A stretch of DNA of 64,000 bases, taken from NCBI GenBank assembly GCA_030063045.1, contig JAQSEB010000002.1, positions 62,001 to 126,000 of the forward strand, given 5' to 3'. This DNA comes from Pratylenchus scribneri (Eukaryota; Nematoda; Chromadorea; Rhabditida; Pratylenchidae). The translations under genes and the position numbers were made by a program. This document shows positions 12,534-23,688 of this stretch, piece after piece. Every line of letters starts with the position of its first letter. Within the stretch, counting starts at the first letter, position 1. The notes under the pieces were generated by a model. That model worked only from the letters and a program-made list of their open reading frames with translations. It had not been told where the DNA came from and made no database searches.

Positions 12534-13098
12534 ATTGAATGAATGGATGAATGTTGAAGTTTGCTAATGTGTGAATGAATGGATGAATGTTGAGTCTGCC
12601 ATTGTGTGAATGAATGAATGGATGATGAATTTGTCGATGTTTGATGATGAATGGATGAAGAGTTCGCCAATGTTTGAATAATGCCAAAGTGGAATGAATG
12701 GATGATGATGGTGTGGCAAATGATGGTGAGAGCCGAATGGAATTGGGTGGGGAGAGGACCCCAAGGACCCCAACAAATTCAAACTGTTTGGATGGAATGA
12801 GAGGAGGAACGCGATTAAGGTGAAAATGGGGTTAGGTTAAATAGAAATGAACAAATGAATGGAAATGGCTAAAAAATGGGCTGATTCGATGGCGAAGTAA
12901 ACAACTCGTTTGAAGGAGAAAAGTTTAATGTGAATGTGTTGAGCGAGAATTATTAGGCGATAATTTTCATGTGAATGATGAGAGAATGGATGGACTTTGA
13001 ATGTGAATGTATTCTAGCGAGTGGTTGAACTTTGTGCTAAAAAGACAAAAATGGAATGGGGGGGGGGGCAAAATGGGAGGAAAAGGGGAAGGCGACTG
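12534..13098 (+). repeat. Left copy of a 565-bp direct repeat
   Basis: It begins ATTGAATGAATGGATGAATG and ends GGCGACTG. It matches 15003-15566 almost base for base; the differences I see are C versus A in AGTTCGCCAATG and the length of a G run near 13060. It flanks the minisatellite. The ends do not have the TG...CA form of retrovirus-like LTRs, and no retroelement protein lies between the copies. Confidence 0.9.
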
Positions 13099-14425
13099 TG
13101 AGGCGAATGCCAATGAATGAGGCGAATGCCAATGAATGAGGCGAATGCCAATGATTGAGGCTTGATTGCCAAGATGTGGGGCTTTGGCCTCTCGATCGAA
13201 CTGGAGGTCAATGAGAATGGCTCAAAGGCCAATGGTTGAGGCGAATGCCAATGAATGAGGCGAATGCCAATGACTGAGGCGAATGCCAATGAATGAGGCG
13301 AATGCCAATGGTTGAGGCGAATGCCAATGAATGAGGCAATTGCCAATGAATGAGGCAATTGCCAATGAATGAGGCAATTGCCAATGATGAGGCGATTGAG
13401 GCGATTGCCAATGAAGAGGCGAATGCCAATGATTGAGGCGACTGCCAATGATTGAGGCGAATGCCAATGATTGAGGCGAATGCCAATGAATGAGGCAAAT
13501 GCCAATGCATGAGGCGAATGCCAGTGAGAATGAGGCAAATGCCAATGCATGAGGCGAATGCCAATGAATGAGGCGAATGCCAAAGAAGAGGCGAATGCCA
13601 ATGAATGAGGCGAATGCCAATGATTGAGGCGAATGCCAATGATGAGGCGAATGCCAATGATGAGGCGAATGCCAATGATGAGGCGAATGCCAATGATGAG
13701 GCGATTGAGGCGATTGCCAATGAAGAGGCGAATGCCAATGATTGAGGCGACTGCCAATGATTGAGGCGAATGCCAATGATTGAGGCGAATGCCAATGAAT
13801 GAGGCAAATGCCAATGCATGAGGCGAATGCCAGTGAGAATGAGGCAAATGCCAATGCATGAGGCGAATGCCAATGAATGAGGCGAATGCCAAAGAAGAGG
13901 CGAATGCCAATGAATGAGGCGAATGCCAATGATTGAGGCGAATGCCAATGATGAGGCGAATGCCAATGATGAGGCGAATGCCAATGATGAGGCGAATGCC
14001 AATGATGAGGCGATTGAGGCGATTGCCAATGAAGAGGCGAATGCCAATGATTGAGGCGAATGCCATGAATGAGGCGAATGCCAATGAATGAGGCGAATGC
14101 CAATGATGAGGCGAATGCCAATGATGAGGCGATTGAGGCGATTGCCAATGAAGAGGCGAATGCCAATGATTGAGGCGACTGCCAATGAATGAGGCGAATG
14201 CCATGAATGAGGCGAATGCCAATGAATGAGGCGAATGCCAATGATGAGGCGAATGCCAATGATGAGGCGAATGCCAATGAAGAGGCGAATGCCAATGATT
14301 GAGGCGACTGCCAATGAATGAGGCGAATGCCAATGAATGAGGCGATTGCCAATGAAGAGGCGAATGCCAATGATTGAGGCGACTGCCAATGAATGAGGCG
14401 AATGCCAATGATTGAGGCTTGTGCC
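13099..14425 (+). repeat. Minisatellite, 16/19-bp unit GAGGCGAATGCCAATGA(AT)
   Basis: About 1.3 kb consists of imperfect copies of TGAGGCGAATGCCAATGAA and a shorter variant lacking AAT. A higher-order period of about 309 bp is visible: the variant block with CCAGTGAGAATGAGGCAAAT starts near 13492 and again near 13801. All three minus-strand frames stay open through most of the array because the unit lacks stops in that direction. No conserved protein is recognised, so this is treated as non-coding. Confidence 0.92.
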
Positions 14426-14519
14426 ATTGAATGAGGCTTTAAGCTTTTCCCGTTGCAATTGCCATTGCCATGAATGAAAGTGTGAGGAGAAACATAGCCT
14501 GAGGCGTTTACTGTTCATT

Positions 14520-15002
14520 CCTTTGGGCCTCTTCTGCCAATTGGGCAGGAAGTTGTTCCCGTTGCATTAAATGTATGCGATGAATGTGTGAGGAGAGGCG
14601 TAGCCTGTGGCCTTTGTTGCCTCAATCCTTTTGGGTATTAGCTTGTGCCAATGGGGCCTGGAGCTGTACCCGTTGCATCCGAAATTGTATGCATTGGATG
14701 CGATTTTGTCTCAATCCATTTGGGCCTTCACTTCTGCCAATGGGGCTTGAAGTTGTACCCGTGTAACTGACGTTACATGATGAATGCGATGAATGAGTGA
14801 GGAGAGTCATAGCCTGTGGCATTTGATGACTCGTTCCTCTGGGCCTTCGCTTCTGCCAATGGGGCATGAAGCTGTACCCGCTGCATCCGAAGTTGTATGC
14901 ATTGGATGCGATGAATGTGTGGAGAGACATGGACTGAGGCCCTTTGACTCAATCCATTTGGGCCTTCACTTCTGCCAATGGGGCTTGAAGTTGTACCCGT
15001 GT
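14520..15002 (+). repeat. Diverged tandem repeat, unit roughly 110-130 bp
   Basis: Three to four imperfect copies contain CTTCTGCCAATGGGGC, GAAGTTGTACCCG and GCATTGGATGCGATGAATG. They connect the 19-bp minisatellite to the right 565-bp direct repeat. No gene was recognised. Confidence 0.7.
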
Positions 15003-15566
15003 ATTGAATGAATGGATGAATGTTGAAGTTTGCTAATGTGTGAATGAATGGATGAATGTTGAGTCTGCCATTGTGTGAATGAATGAATGGATGATGAATT
15101 TGTCGATGTTTGATGATGAATGGATGAAGAGTTCGACAATGTTTGAATAATGCCAAAGTGGAATGAATGGATGATGATGGTGTGGCAAATGATGGTGAGA
15201 GCCGAATGGAATTGGGTGGGGAGAGGACCCCAAGGACCCCAACAAATTCAAACTGTTTGGATGGAATGAGAGGAGGAACGCGATTAAGGTGAAAATGGGG
15301 TTAGGTTAAATAGAAATGAACAAATGAATGGAAATGGCTAAAAAATGGGCTGATTCGATGGCGAAGTAAACAACTCGTTTGAAGGAGAAAAGTTTAATGT
15401 GAATGTGTTGAGCGAGAATTATTAGGCGATAATTTTCATGTGAATGATGAGAGAATGGATGGACTTTGAATGTGAATGTATTCTAGCGAGTGGTTGAACT
15501 TTGTGCTAAAAAGACAAAAATGGAATGGGGGGGGGGCAAAATGGGAGGAAAAGGGGAAGGCGACTG
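15003..15566 (+). repeat. Right copy of the 565-bp direct repeat
   Basis: Nearly identical to 12534-13098, at a distance of 2469 bp. After the shared GGCGACTG end, the sequence changes abruptly to ATAAGGAAATC. Confidence 0.9.
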
Positions 15567-15699
15567 ATAAGGAAATCAATCATATTTTTCTTCTTTATTG
15601 ATCCGGCAATTCCCGGATCATCCCGCAAAGTCGCGACAAAAGTAGATTTAAAAAAAGTTGAAATAACCAAAAATATAATGTAATTTAAAACAAAAAAAA

Positions 15700-17083
15700 T
15701 TATTTTTGTCGCTCTTTCTTTTCTTTCACATCTAACATCGTAGTTGTATGCAGCTTTCCGATTGAAGAAACAACTTGAACCCGAGTTTGTTTTGTTCCGG
15801 GAATTGCAATAGGCAAAAAGGGGAAAATGAATTTTAAATCTTTAATCTGCTGTGTGCGAATCTTAATCGAAGCCCAAAGAAGCAGATAAGAAGGGAGCGC
15901 AACGCAACTAGAGTCAATTATCCATGTGCTATGTGAAAACCATGCATAAAGCGGAGTTAAATCCGGCAAACTGGAGAGAATAAGGACAATTATCTGAATA
16001 GATAATAGAGAAATTATAATGAGGAATAATTAAATTACTCACAAAATTAAATGCAATTAATGCATGACCAAGGAAAGTTATAACTGTATAAATCAGAATC
16101 CTTTTTTTCGCCTCTTTCGCTGCTGTCTCTTGCTGCTTTGTATTGTACTTCTTTGCTCGAATATATGCAATTAAGAGGCCTAAATTAAGGAACAAAGAAA
16201 TTCCCATGAAAACAAATGCCGAGAAGGTGTCTTGTTGGGCGGCTTCTTCGTAAATTCGATTTTCCTATTAAAAATATTAATTGTTAATATTTAAATAATT
16301 CGCACAAATCCCATATCCGGATTGATGGAAATAATTGTTGTTCCGTTTTTGTCAACCTTTGCAGAAATATTTGTATCAAAAATGAATGCAATTGAAATGA
16401 TTGGAATGGAGTAGGTAAGAAAAGTACAAATAGGGAATAATATTTTCCAAATCTGAAATCATATTGAAAAAAATATTTTAAATATATTACATAGTCTTAA
16501 AATTTAGGAATAAAAAAATTTGCGTATTCATATTATAAAATGTCTATATCTTAATATATATTTCAAGACATAAAATATCAATATTTCTTTTTGTATATGA
16601 TATTACTCATTCCGTCAAAAGAATTTCTAGTATGTTAATTTTTAAATATAACCCTGAATCGCACATCGCACTCTTCATTTTACCTTTCGATGGGCAATTG
16701 GACAAGCAACGGATGTGAATCGATTTGCTAAGAGGAATATTGTGGCCAGATTATCAGCATGGAAGAAAATTGGTGTCCCATAAAAAATTACAGCCAATAA
16801 AAACTTAGGAAGCCACAGAAAAAATTTAGGAAAAAGGCCAAGTGTTGGTAAACGATAACAAAGTGTTGAATCGAGGAAAAATAACAAATCCTATAAAATA
16901 AAAAGCTATTAAAAATTATGTAAATTTTCAAAAAACAGACAGGTATTGCTCGGACAACAAAAAATCCATAGAATGTTGTTCGATAATTTTGCGACATAAA
17001 ATTGTTATGACCAAATATAGATAGAGAATCGAAGAAGGAATTCCAATGCAAAAAGCAAACATTATCACAATTTTTGGATCCAT
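15700..17083 (-). CDS. Seven-transmembrane chemoreceptor, Srg-like
   Basis: Nematode Srg-superfamily receptors are chemosensory GPCRs of ciliated neurons. Exons read from 17083 down: the first starts MDPKIVIMF, with TM1 carrying the family-like GIPSSILYLYLV. An exon at about 16890-16685 ends with FLLANRFTSVACPIAHRK, matching the conserved motif after TM3. The next (about 16450-16310) starts IWKILFPICTFL. The next (about 16265-16050) contains a TM followed by a basic loop and ITFLGHALIAFNF. The last contains PLYAWFSHSTWIIDSS and ends at the stop at 15700. Introns are short and phases join cleanly. The start at 17083 is chosen because TM1 follows directly; an upstream start in the same frame is possible. 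The exact Srg/Srv subfamily is not certain. Confidence 0.82.
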
Positions 17084-17717
17084 TTGGAAATTCGTGGAAA
17101 AAGATTTTGACAAAATAATTAAAACATAATTTACAACATGTGTACCTTTCAAAAAGAAATTAAAAAAGGGCATTAAGAAAATCCAATTAATTTGTACAAT
17201 ATCATCAGAAAAGAATTGTGACGTAAATACGCCCAATTTTAATGTACAATAATTTAAATTTTTCAAAATTATTCTATTTGGTGAAGCAGAAAAAGTTGGA
17301 AACTTTCACATCCGGTTCATCAAACAATTCTCATCTTTAATTATTACTGGACCATAAAATGACAACTCCACAATTTTAAACAAATTTTCGTTTTTATTGT
17401 TGGTTGCACAATGCAATTGGTGATTGTAATATAATATATAAATTAATATCATCATAATTCGATTCAATTAAACAAAAACAAGACACAGAACTATAAAAAT
17501 TTTGAAAAATTAAGACAATCAATATAGCTCTGTTTTGTATATAACAATAACAATGTTATGTCAAGTACTTACTTTCAAATTTACTATTGTTTCGTTATAT
17601 TGTGGTTTTTTATTTCTAATTGGAAAATTCTATTTAGAAAGAATTCAAAAGCATTTTAGAATGAAATAGCAATAGCGTTAGTTAAAATATTAAATATTTA
17701 AAAATGGATTTTTTCCA

Positions 17718-18383
17718 TCAATTGTCAGATTTGAAGATTTCATCAGTAGTGCACATGAGCACATAATTTTGTTGAACGGCATGAGCGCCTTGTGTATTAG
17801 TCGCTATAACTTTATAAATTCCTTGATCTTGTTGATTAGGATTCTAAATGGCGCCAAAATGTTTTTTTTTCTTAAAATAGGATTCAACGCACTTTGATCA
17901 CCATTGAACAGGCATATTTTCCTACTTGCTTTTTAATTTTAATCAAATGCCTATCATCGGCTACAATCTCTTTATCTTTAAATAGCCATTTGATGGTGGG
18001 TGCCGGATTTGCATTACAAATGCATTCAAATAGTACCGAACTGAAAATTTTTAAATTTATTAAAAATTAGCAAAATTTTTTTCCGATTTCTAACTTAAAT
18101 CTGCTTGTTAATTAGAGTCTAAAGGCATTACTTTAAATAGAAGCATAATCTAATAAAAATTTTTCGCGAGATTTACCATATTTCTTACATTTATATTATT
18201 TATTATATTAACTTTTAATCTAATAAAAATGGATAAAAATTATCCCAAATTTCAATGCTCTTATATGTCAAATGTTTAAGTGAATAACTTATTATTAAAA
18301 TGCAAACATACCCATCCGGTTTATTGTAGATAGAGGGGGCTCTCTCAATGAAAGGTGGACAAACCATGATGCAGGAAATATTA
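17718..18383 (-). CDS. Single immunoglobulin I-set domain protein or 3' fragment of a larger Ig protein
   Basis: Three exons join in phase: about 18383-18316, about 18041-17895 and about 17847-17718. They encode CPPFIERAPSIYNKPDGSV, then LFECICNANPAPTIKWLFKD, then NPNQQDQGIYKVIATNTQGA, with a stop at 17718-17720. FEC...IKW and QGIYKVIATN are the hallmarks of an I-set Ig domain. The position of the second Ig cysteine is Lys-Val, as in many titin/twitchin-type muscle Ig domains. No convincing upstream exon or signal peptide was found, so this may be a small secreted one-Ig gene, the 3' end of a longer gene, or a relic. Confidence 0.65.
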
Positions 18384-18878
18384 ATTCCTGAAATTGAAAA
18401 TACTAATAAGATATTTAATTAATTCAATTAAAAAGAGGAAGCTAGTTTTCTTAAAAAAATAAAAAATGTGGTTCTTCTTCAGCAAGCAGCATCAAAAACA
18501 AACCCACGTAATGCTTAAATAAAAAAGTGAAAGAAAAGAAATTTAATATTTGTTTGTGTATTCTATGGCTGAATTACTTAAAAAAATCAAAAAGCCTAAG
18601 GAGACAAATGAAAGGCAGCAGTTGTTGTCGATGTCGAGTGTCGCCTAGTTTTATTTCAAGTATCGATATTCTTCGATTCCAATTTCTCATCGAATCAATT
18701 CTATCGCCAATTCAGCAGTTTGTTAAATTATTTTTCTATAGTAAATTGAATTTAATAAATCGAAAGTACAATGTGATAAAAAAAAATTCAGATTGAAGGA
18801 GTTTCTTTGGAATTGATTATAAAAAAATTGCTAAAATAAATTAAATAGAGTATTCGCAATAAATATAGGGCCGAAGGA
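18384..18878. other. Intergenic spacer
   Basis: AT-rich sequence with no recognisable gene. It could hold an unrecognised first exon of the Ig gene on the minus strand. Confidence 0.4.
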
Positions 18879-19606
18879 GGACGTTTCAGTGCCGCCGTTT
18901 CAGTGCCCGCCGTTTCAATGCCGCCGTTTCAGTGCCCAGACAAAATGGGGACGTTTCAGTGCCACCTATACTTTTATCGTAATTAAGCATCGATGTTTTT
19001 TATTTCGTAACGAAAACTGAGCCGATCTAGGGGTGGAAGAAATTCGAAAATCCTCCAGAGACTGAAATACAGTATGCCGAAATATGAAAAAGTGCTTGGT
19101 CCCCCTATGAGTTAAAACTCAAAAATTTTTTTTTAAAAATTTTTGAATCAAATTAGTTCAATCGACGCATCTCGACGAGCAGAGCAAGAATCTGACATCG
19201 GTTTCGCATAAACGAAAATAAAAAGTTATGGCCATTTTTAATTTCACTATTAGGGCTAAGAATAGGGATTTATCACTAGGGTTAGGGTTATGGTAGGGGC
19301 GGCATGGGATTTAGAGGCTAAGGACTAGGGATATGTAGTGTTTATGCAATTTTGACAACAAATTTTCGACCTATAAGCGGGATCCTCTACTTTTTCATAT
19401 TTCGGCCTACTGTATTTCAGTCCCTGGGGGAATTTGAATTTCTTCCACCCCTAGATCGGCTCAGTTTTTCGAGCTCTTTCAAAAGCTATCACTCGTCCAG
19501 GTAGGTTACGAAATAAAAAACATCGATGCTTAATTACGATAAAAAATATAGGTGGCACTGAAACGTCCACCTTTTGGCTGGGCACTGAAACGGCGGGCAC
19601 TGAAAA
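18879..19606. mobile_element. Foldback element 3 (GTTTCAGTGCC-repeat arms)
   Basis: The inverted arms are about 18879-19092 and 19388-19606. The outer parts are tandem copies of CCGTTTCAGTGCCCG. The inner parts are a long unique inverted stretch (TAATTAAGCATCGATGTTTT, then GCCGATCTAGGGGTGGAAGA, then ACTGAAATACAGT). The right arm carries about 36 extra bases between the two unique blocks. The loop holds AGGGTTATGG and GGCGGCATGGGATTTAG, resembling element 4. No target duplication was identified and no protein is encoded. Confidence 0.8.
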
Positions 19607-20739
19607 AAGAGGGGACGGACGAGAGGCAGACGTTTCTGCAACACTGGTTGAGGCAAAATAGATATTGTGAGTAATCTAAAAAAATAATATTTGAGTTAGT
19701 TTTCCTTTTTTATATCTAAATTCGAAACAATAAACATCATCAGAGCTATTTATAAACAATAAAAACATAAAATAACACTTTTACGTTTTTAAATCAACTA
19801 TGAATCATCTTTTGCTATTTTTTCTCTTGATAAAAATTCATTTTTTAACTTTTGATCTTTTCATTTATTTTAAATTAAACACCGTCATGTTTGATAATCA
19901 AGAAAAGACATCGAAAATTTCAACTAATTTTTCAAAATTAAAATGAATTTAAACGTAATTTTTTTTAATTTTCATTTTTAAAATAATAAATAGTAGAATA
20001 AATATAGATTTTTTAATGCCATCCAGATTTAATAATCCCTTCATTAGTTGCAATATGTCAAAATATATTTATTTTTCAATATTTTACAGCAATTCAGCTT
20101 GCGCGCCCTCATCAATAATATTTATTTCCACATATGCTCCTTTCAAAAACTAGAGAATGGACTAAACACAAAACCAAGCGTAAATATTTTTCTTAATGGA
20201 TGTTTGTAGATCATTCGGGAAAAAACTTCTCATCCATTCCGAAAGGACGAGAAGGTCGAGAACCGAGAGCGAGAAAATGATGGGACTATCTTTATAAAAG
20301 TGAATTGGTTAGATGCGAAGGCAAAAGGGTGAATCATCATTCTTATTCTTCCCAGGGAAATATATTTATAAATATAAACACAGAGAGCAAAACTTGTGCG
20401 AAAAGACCATCTTTTTCTATCGAAATAATTCCCTCCGACCTTGCCAGCAGCTGGCATTTCCTCAGATTTTTTAGATATCATCAACAAAGCAACCTCTGTA
20501 TCTGTATAATATAAACAAACACTGAAACTGAACAGACTTAAGAGCCGATGCGGCAATTACAATTGATCTTTTCAAAAAATCGGAAAATCCAAATTCCAAA
20601 CAAACCCATCCTTTCATCATCATGTTGATGTTGACTTCATTAGATTCAATGAAAAATCCATTCACTGTCCGAATGACCCCTATTTTCCCAGTTCCACAAA
20701 ATCAAATTCATCTATCATTTTTTAGATTTTTAATCAAAA
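19607..20739. other. Intergenic region upstream of the pepsin-inhibitor gene
   Basis: About 1.1 kb of AT-rich sequence. Short open stretches at 20230-20665 have no family signal or splice support. The TTTTTAG at about 20720-20726, about 15 bases before the ATG, could be a spliced-leader acceptor for the next gene. Confidence 0.45.
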
Positions 20740-21776
20740 ATGTCCACATTATTGAAATTCTTTGCAATTTTTTTGTCTTTACTTGCGTATTCGTAAGTTT
20801 ATATTTTAATTGTAGAAAAAATCTATTCGGATTCTAAAAAGTATAAATTTGAAAAATATTTTTTTTAAATAAATAAAAACTGAATCTTTAAAAACAAAAT
20901 TGAAGTAAATTTTTATTTTACCCAGAGCAATTGGGACAGCGGAAGAAAATCGCTCAAGAGCACGTCGATTTTGTTGTGGTCATGGAAATGGAATGGAAAT
21001 ATCAGGCGGAAAAATTGGTTGTGTTGTGTCGGTAATATTGAAAACCATACCGGATCCTATATTTGGGACTTATTTCAGCAAGATAAACTTTTCATCAATG
21101 GGCTCTTCATCAAAGATCTCAATGAGGATGAGCAACAGGAATTAAATATTTATAAAGAAGAACAAAAACAATTCAAAGAGAAAGTTCAGCAATATCTGGA
21201 ACAACGTTTCAATGCCTCTAATGAAGATGAAATTGAGCAGTTACAAAAACCGGAACCTCCGAAGAAACCGAGTTTTTGCTCAGAAAAGGTAAAAAATTTT
21301 TGCCTTTTGAAAATTAACAAATTTTGGCAGGCCACAACCCAATACGTTTTCGATGGGTGTGTTGTGCAAGGCGACAATGTCTATATTGGTAATAATTTTG
21401 TGCGCAAATTAAGTGCTGAGGAACAAAAGAAATTGGTTGAATTTGACCAAAAATTCACTAGCTATCAAGAGGCCATCAACAACCAAATTCGTCAGGTATA
21501 GAGAGGAGAATATAATTAAAAAAATTGAAAGATAATAAAATGGAAAAATTGATTAATTTAAACTTAATTAATTACTGTATATATAATACAAATTTTTAGC
21601 GAGTTGAAGAGACTTTTGGCAAAACAATCGGTACTCTGTTCAATCCTATGCTTGGCTCCTCCTCGAATTCCAAATCTAACAACACTAATCAGCAAAGCGC
21701 GGAGTTGAGCGAACTAAAAAAGGCGGAAATCCCAGAACAGCCAAAATCACCCGAATTCTGCACCCTTATAATTTAA
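20740..21776 (+). CDS. Secreted pepsin inhibitor-3 (Aspin)-like protein, two domains
   Basis: This family, typified by Ascaris PI-3, inhibits aspartic proteases. Five exons (20740-20792, 20926-21031, 21079-21288, 21331-21495, 21600-21776) give 236 residues. Residues 1-20 form a signal peptide (MSTLLKFFAIFLSLLAYS). Domain 1 contains GGKIGCVVSQDKLFINGLF. Domain 2 contains PSFC, then FDGCVVQGDNVYIGNNFVRK and LSAEEQKKL, closely matching the second PI-3 repeat. A C-terminal PEFCTLII resembles the end of PI-3. The third exon is joined through a 47-base intron; reading through it would put domain 1 out of frame. The inserted Asn/Ser-rich linker near residue 190 is unusual. The family call is strong; the target protease is unknown. 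It may act against host or endogenous aspartic proteases. Confidence 0.85.
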
Positions 21777-22653
21777 AGAGATGGAAAAGAAAATAGACAA
21801 AGAAGGAAATGAATATTTAATGATGAATTGAGATTACCCCGAATAAATCCCAAATCCTACTAGGATTTATCATTAAAATAATAAGCCTTAATATCCCAAT
21901 CTTAAACTCCCACAAATTATTTACAATTTACACATTAATTTGCATGGTTTTCGAATAAATATATTTAAAAATATTTTGGTATATCTCTAAAATTAAATTC
22001 AGCATTAAATCAAATGCATTTACATCTTCTTTAAATAAAAATCTCAAATTGAAATTCGACACTTATTTCCTTTAATACAATTTCTTCATTTTTTTTTAAA
22101 TTTCTTGCAAACTTTGAAACTTCGAACATGTTCATTCCTTTGTTATCACAACAGTATCCATTGTGAAATTTTTCATTGCAACTAATCACTAGAATATATT
22201 TGCTTAAAAATACTTGGCATAGTAGAGTAATTTATTGATTCTTTCGGGGAAGATTCTAGATGCTTCTTCAATGAACCCTTTTCTTTTTGATTTTGACACC
22301 ATATGGCGTGGCGCTCTACTAAACTTTCATCCTGGGCCTGGGCATCTTACTAATGGCCTTTTGCGAAAGATCTCGAAAAAAAGAATTATTTTCCATTCCT
22401 TTAGTCATTCTTTTGCCCCATCTTCCACATTACATTCACACTTATTAGACAAAGGCAATTGACCTCATCAATGCTTTATACAATAGAATCCTTAGAACCG
22501 TTGAACCATTGACCTTCGTGCCTTCGTCATATATCCATTTATTGCTTGTATTTAGATAATAAAAAATTATTTTAATCTTCTTTTTCGCTAAATTTGGATT
22601 TGGACTAGTCACATTAATTATCATTTTTGTACTTTATTCAATTCATAATCATA
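21777..22653. other. Intergenic spacer between pepsin inhibitor and calponin genes
   Basis: The 3' region of the inhibitor gene (AATAAATAT at about 21954) is followed by the upstream region of the calponin gene. No further gene was recognised. Confidence 0.5.
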
Positions 22654-23688
22654 ATGGCATATCGCTCTTCGGCCAGCGGTTTGAGTGTTGAAGTGATGGC
22701 TAAAGTGGGTATTCTATTAAGAAATAAAGAATTCTTTCTTAAAATATTTATTAAAATTACTTATCATTTTAATTCAGCAAGCAAACAAATACAATCCGCA
22801 TGAAGGCCAACTATTGTTAGAATGGATAAAGGAATTGGTGGGTGGTAAAATCAACACAAGTGGAGACCGTTCAAATTTCCATAATGTGTTAAAAGATGGA
22901 CAATTGTTGTGCAAGTCTGTTTTAAACAATTATACAAATACTTTGATATACTATATTTTGTTTCAAATATTTGCAGATTGGCAAATGAGATAGAGCCAGG
23001 TAATATTTGAAAAATTAGAATCAAAACAAAAATAACATATAAATAAACTCCATTCCTTTATAATAGACGCAATTGCACGAATTCATAGGCCAAGGAAATT
23101 AGTATGGGCAGGTGAAACACCACTAACTACACGGTTATTTTTATCTACTCATTTTCACAAAATTTACTATTTATTTAAAATTTAAATTACAGTTTTGGCT
23201 GTATGGAAAATATCAATAGCTTCGTTAATTGGGCGAAGAATCAAGGCGTCTCAGTTGCCGAAACATTTCAGAGTAAATTCATTTATTAATCTAACATGCA
23301 CAACATCAATTGATGAATAATATGGATAAAATAATATGATTAGATTATTTTCAATTTTTCTTCAAATTTTAGGTGATGATCTTTTCGAAGGACGTGGTCA
23401 GTTTATTTTATTTATCTTTCTACATATAAATTTTCAAAGATAATTTTAATAAAAATAATTCAGATTTGTATTCTGTTTGCATGACTTTATATGCACTTGG
23501 AAGATGTGTATATTTATGAAAATTAAATATTACATAAAAATTATAATTTTTTGCAGTTGGAAAAGAAGGGAATGTCTCATCCTGGCCGTGTAAAATGTGA
23601 AGAGCTGTTGAATCTGCCAATCGTCGATGCTAAAACCCAACTAAGAATTCCCACGATTCAGAATGGGAATAATGGTGGCGGAGAATAA
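22654..23688 (+). CDS. Calponin/transgelin-family actin-binding protein
   Basis: Calponin-family proteins bind and stabilise actin filaments, chiefly in muscle. The first exon (22654-22704) encodes MAYRSSASGLSVEVMAK. Later exons supply NPHEGQLLLEWIKELVGG, FHNVLKDGQLLCKLANEIEP, FGCMENINSFVNWAKNQGV, DLFEGRDLYSVCMTLYALGR and a tail ending GNNGGGE. This is a single N-terminal type-3 calponin-homology (CH) domain; the Cys-Met-Glu-Asn-Ile and DL(F/Y)EG motifs are conserved across muscle-protein-20 and transgelins. Intron phases join in frame throughout, and the stop is at 23686-23688. A C-terminal calponin repeat is not obvious (KKGMSHPGRVK is the nearest stretch), so it resembles transgelin or short nematode calponins. 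Confidence 0.9.

Noticed and set aside
12534..15566. LTR retrotransposon
   Set aside because: The direct repeats lack TG...CA ends. No primer-binding site, polypurine tract, gag or pol sequence lies between them.
20230..20665. Overlapping open frames upstream of the pepsin inhibitor
   Set aside because: Open on both strands without family similarity or splice signals. Probably chance.
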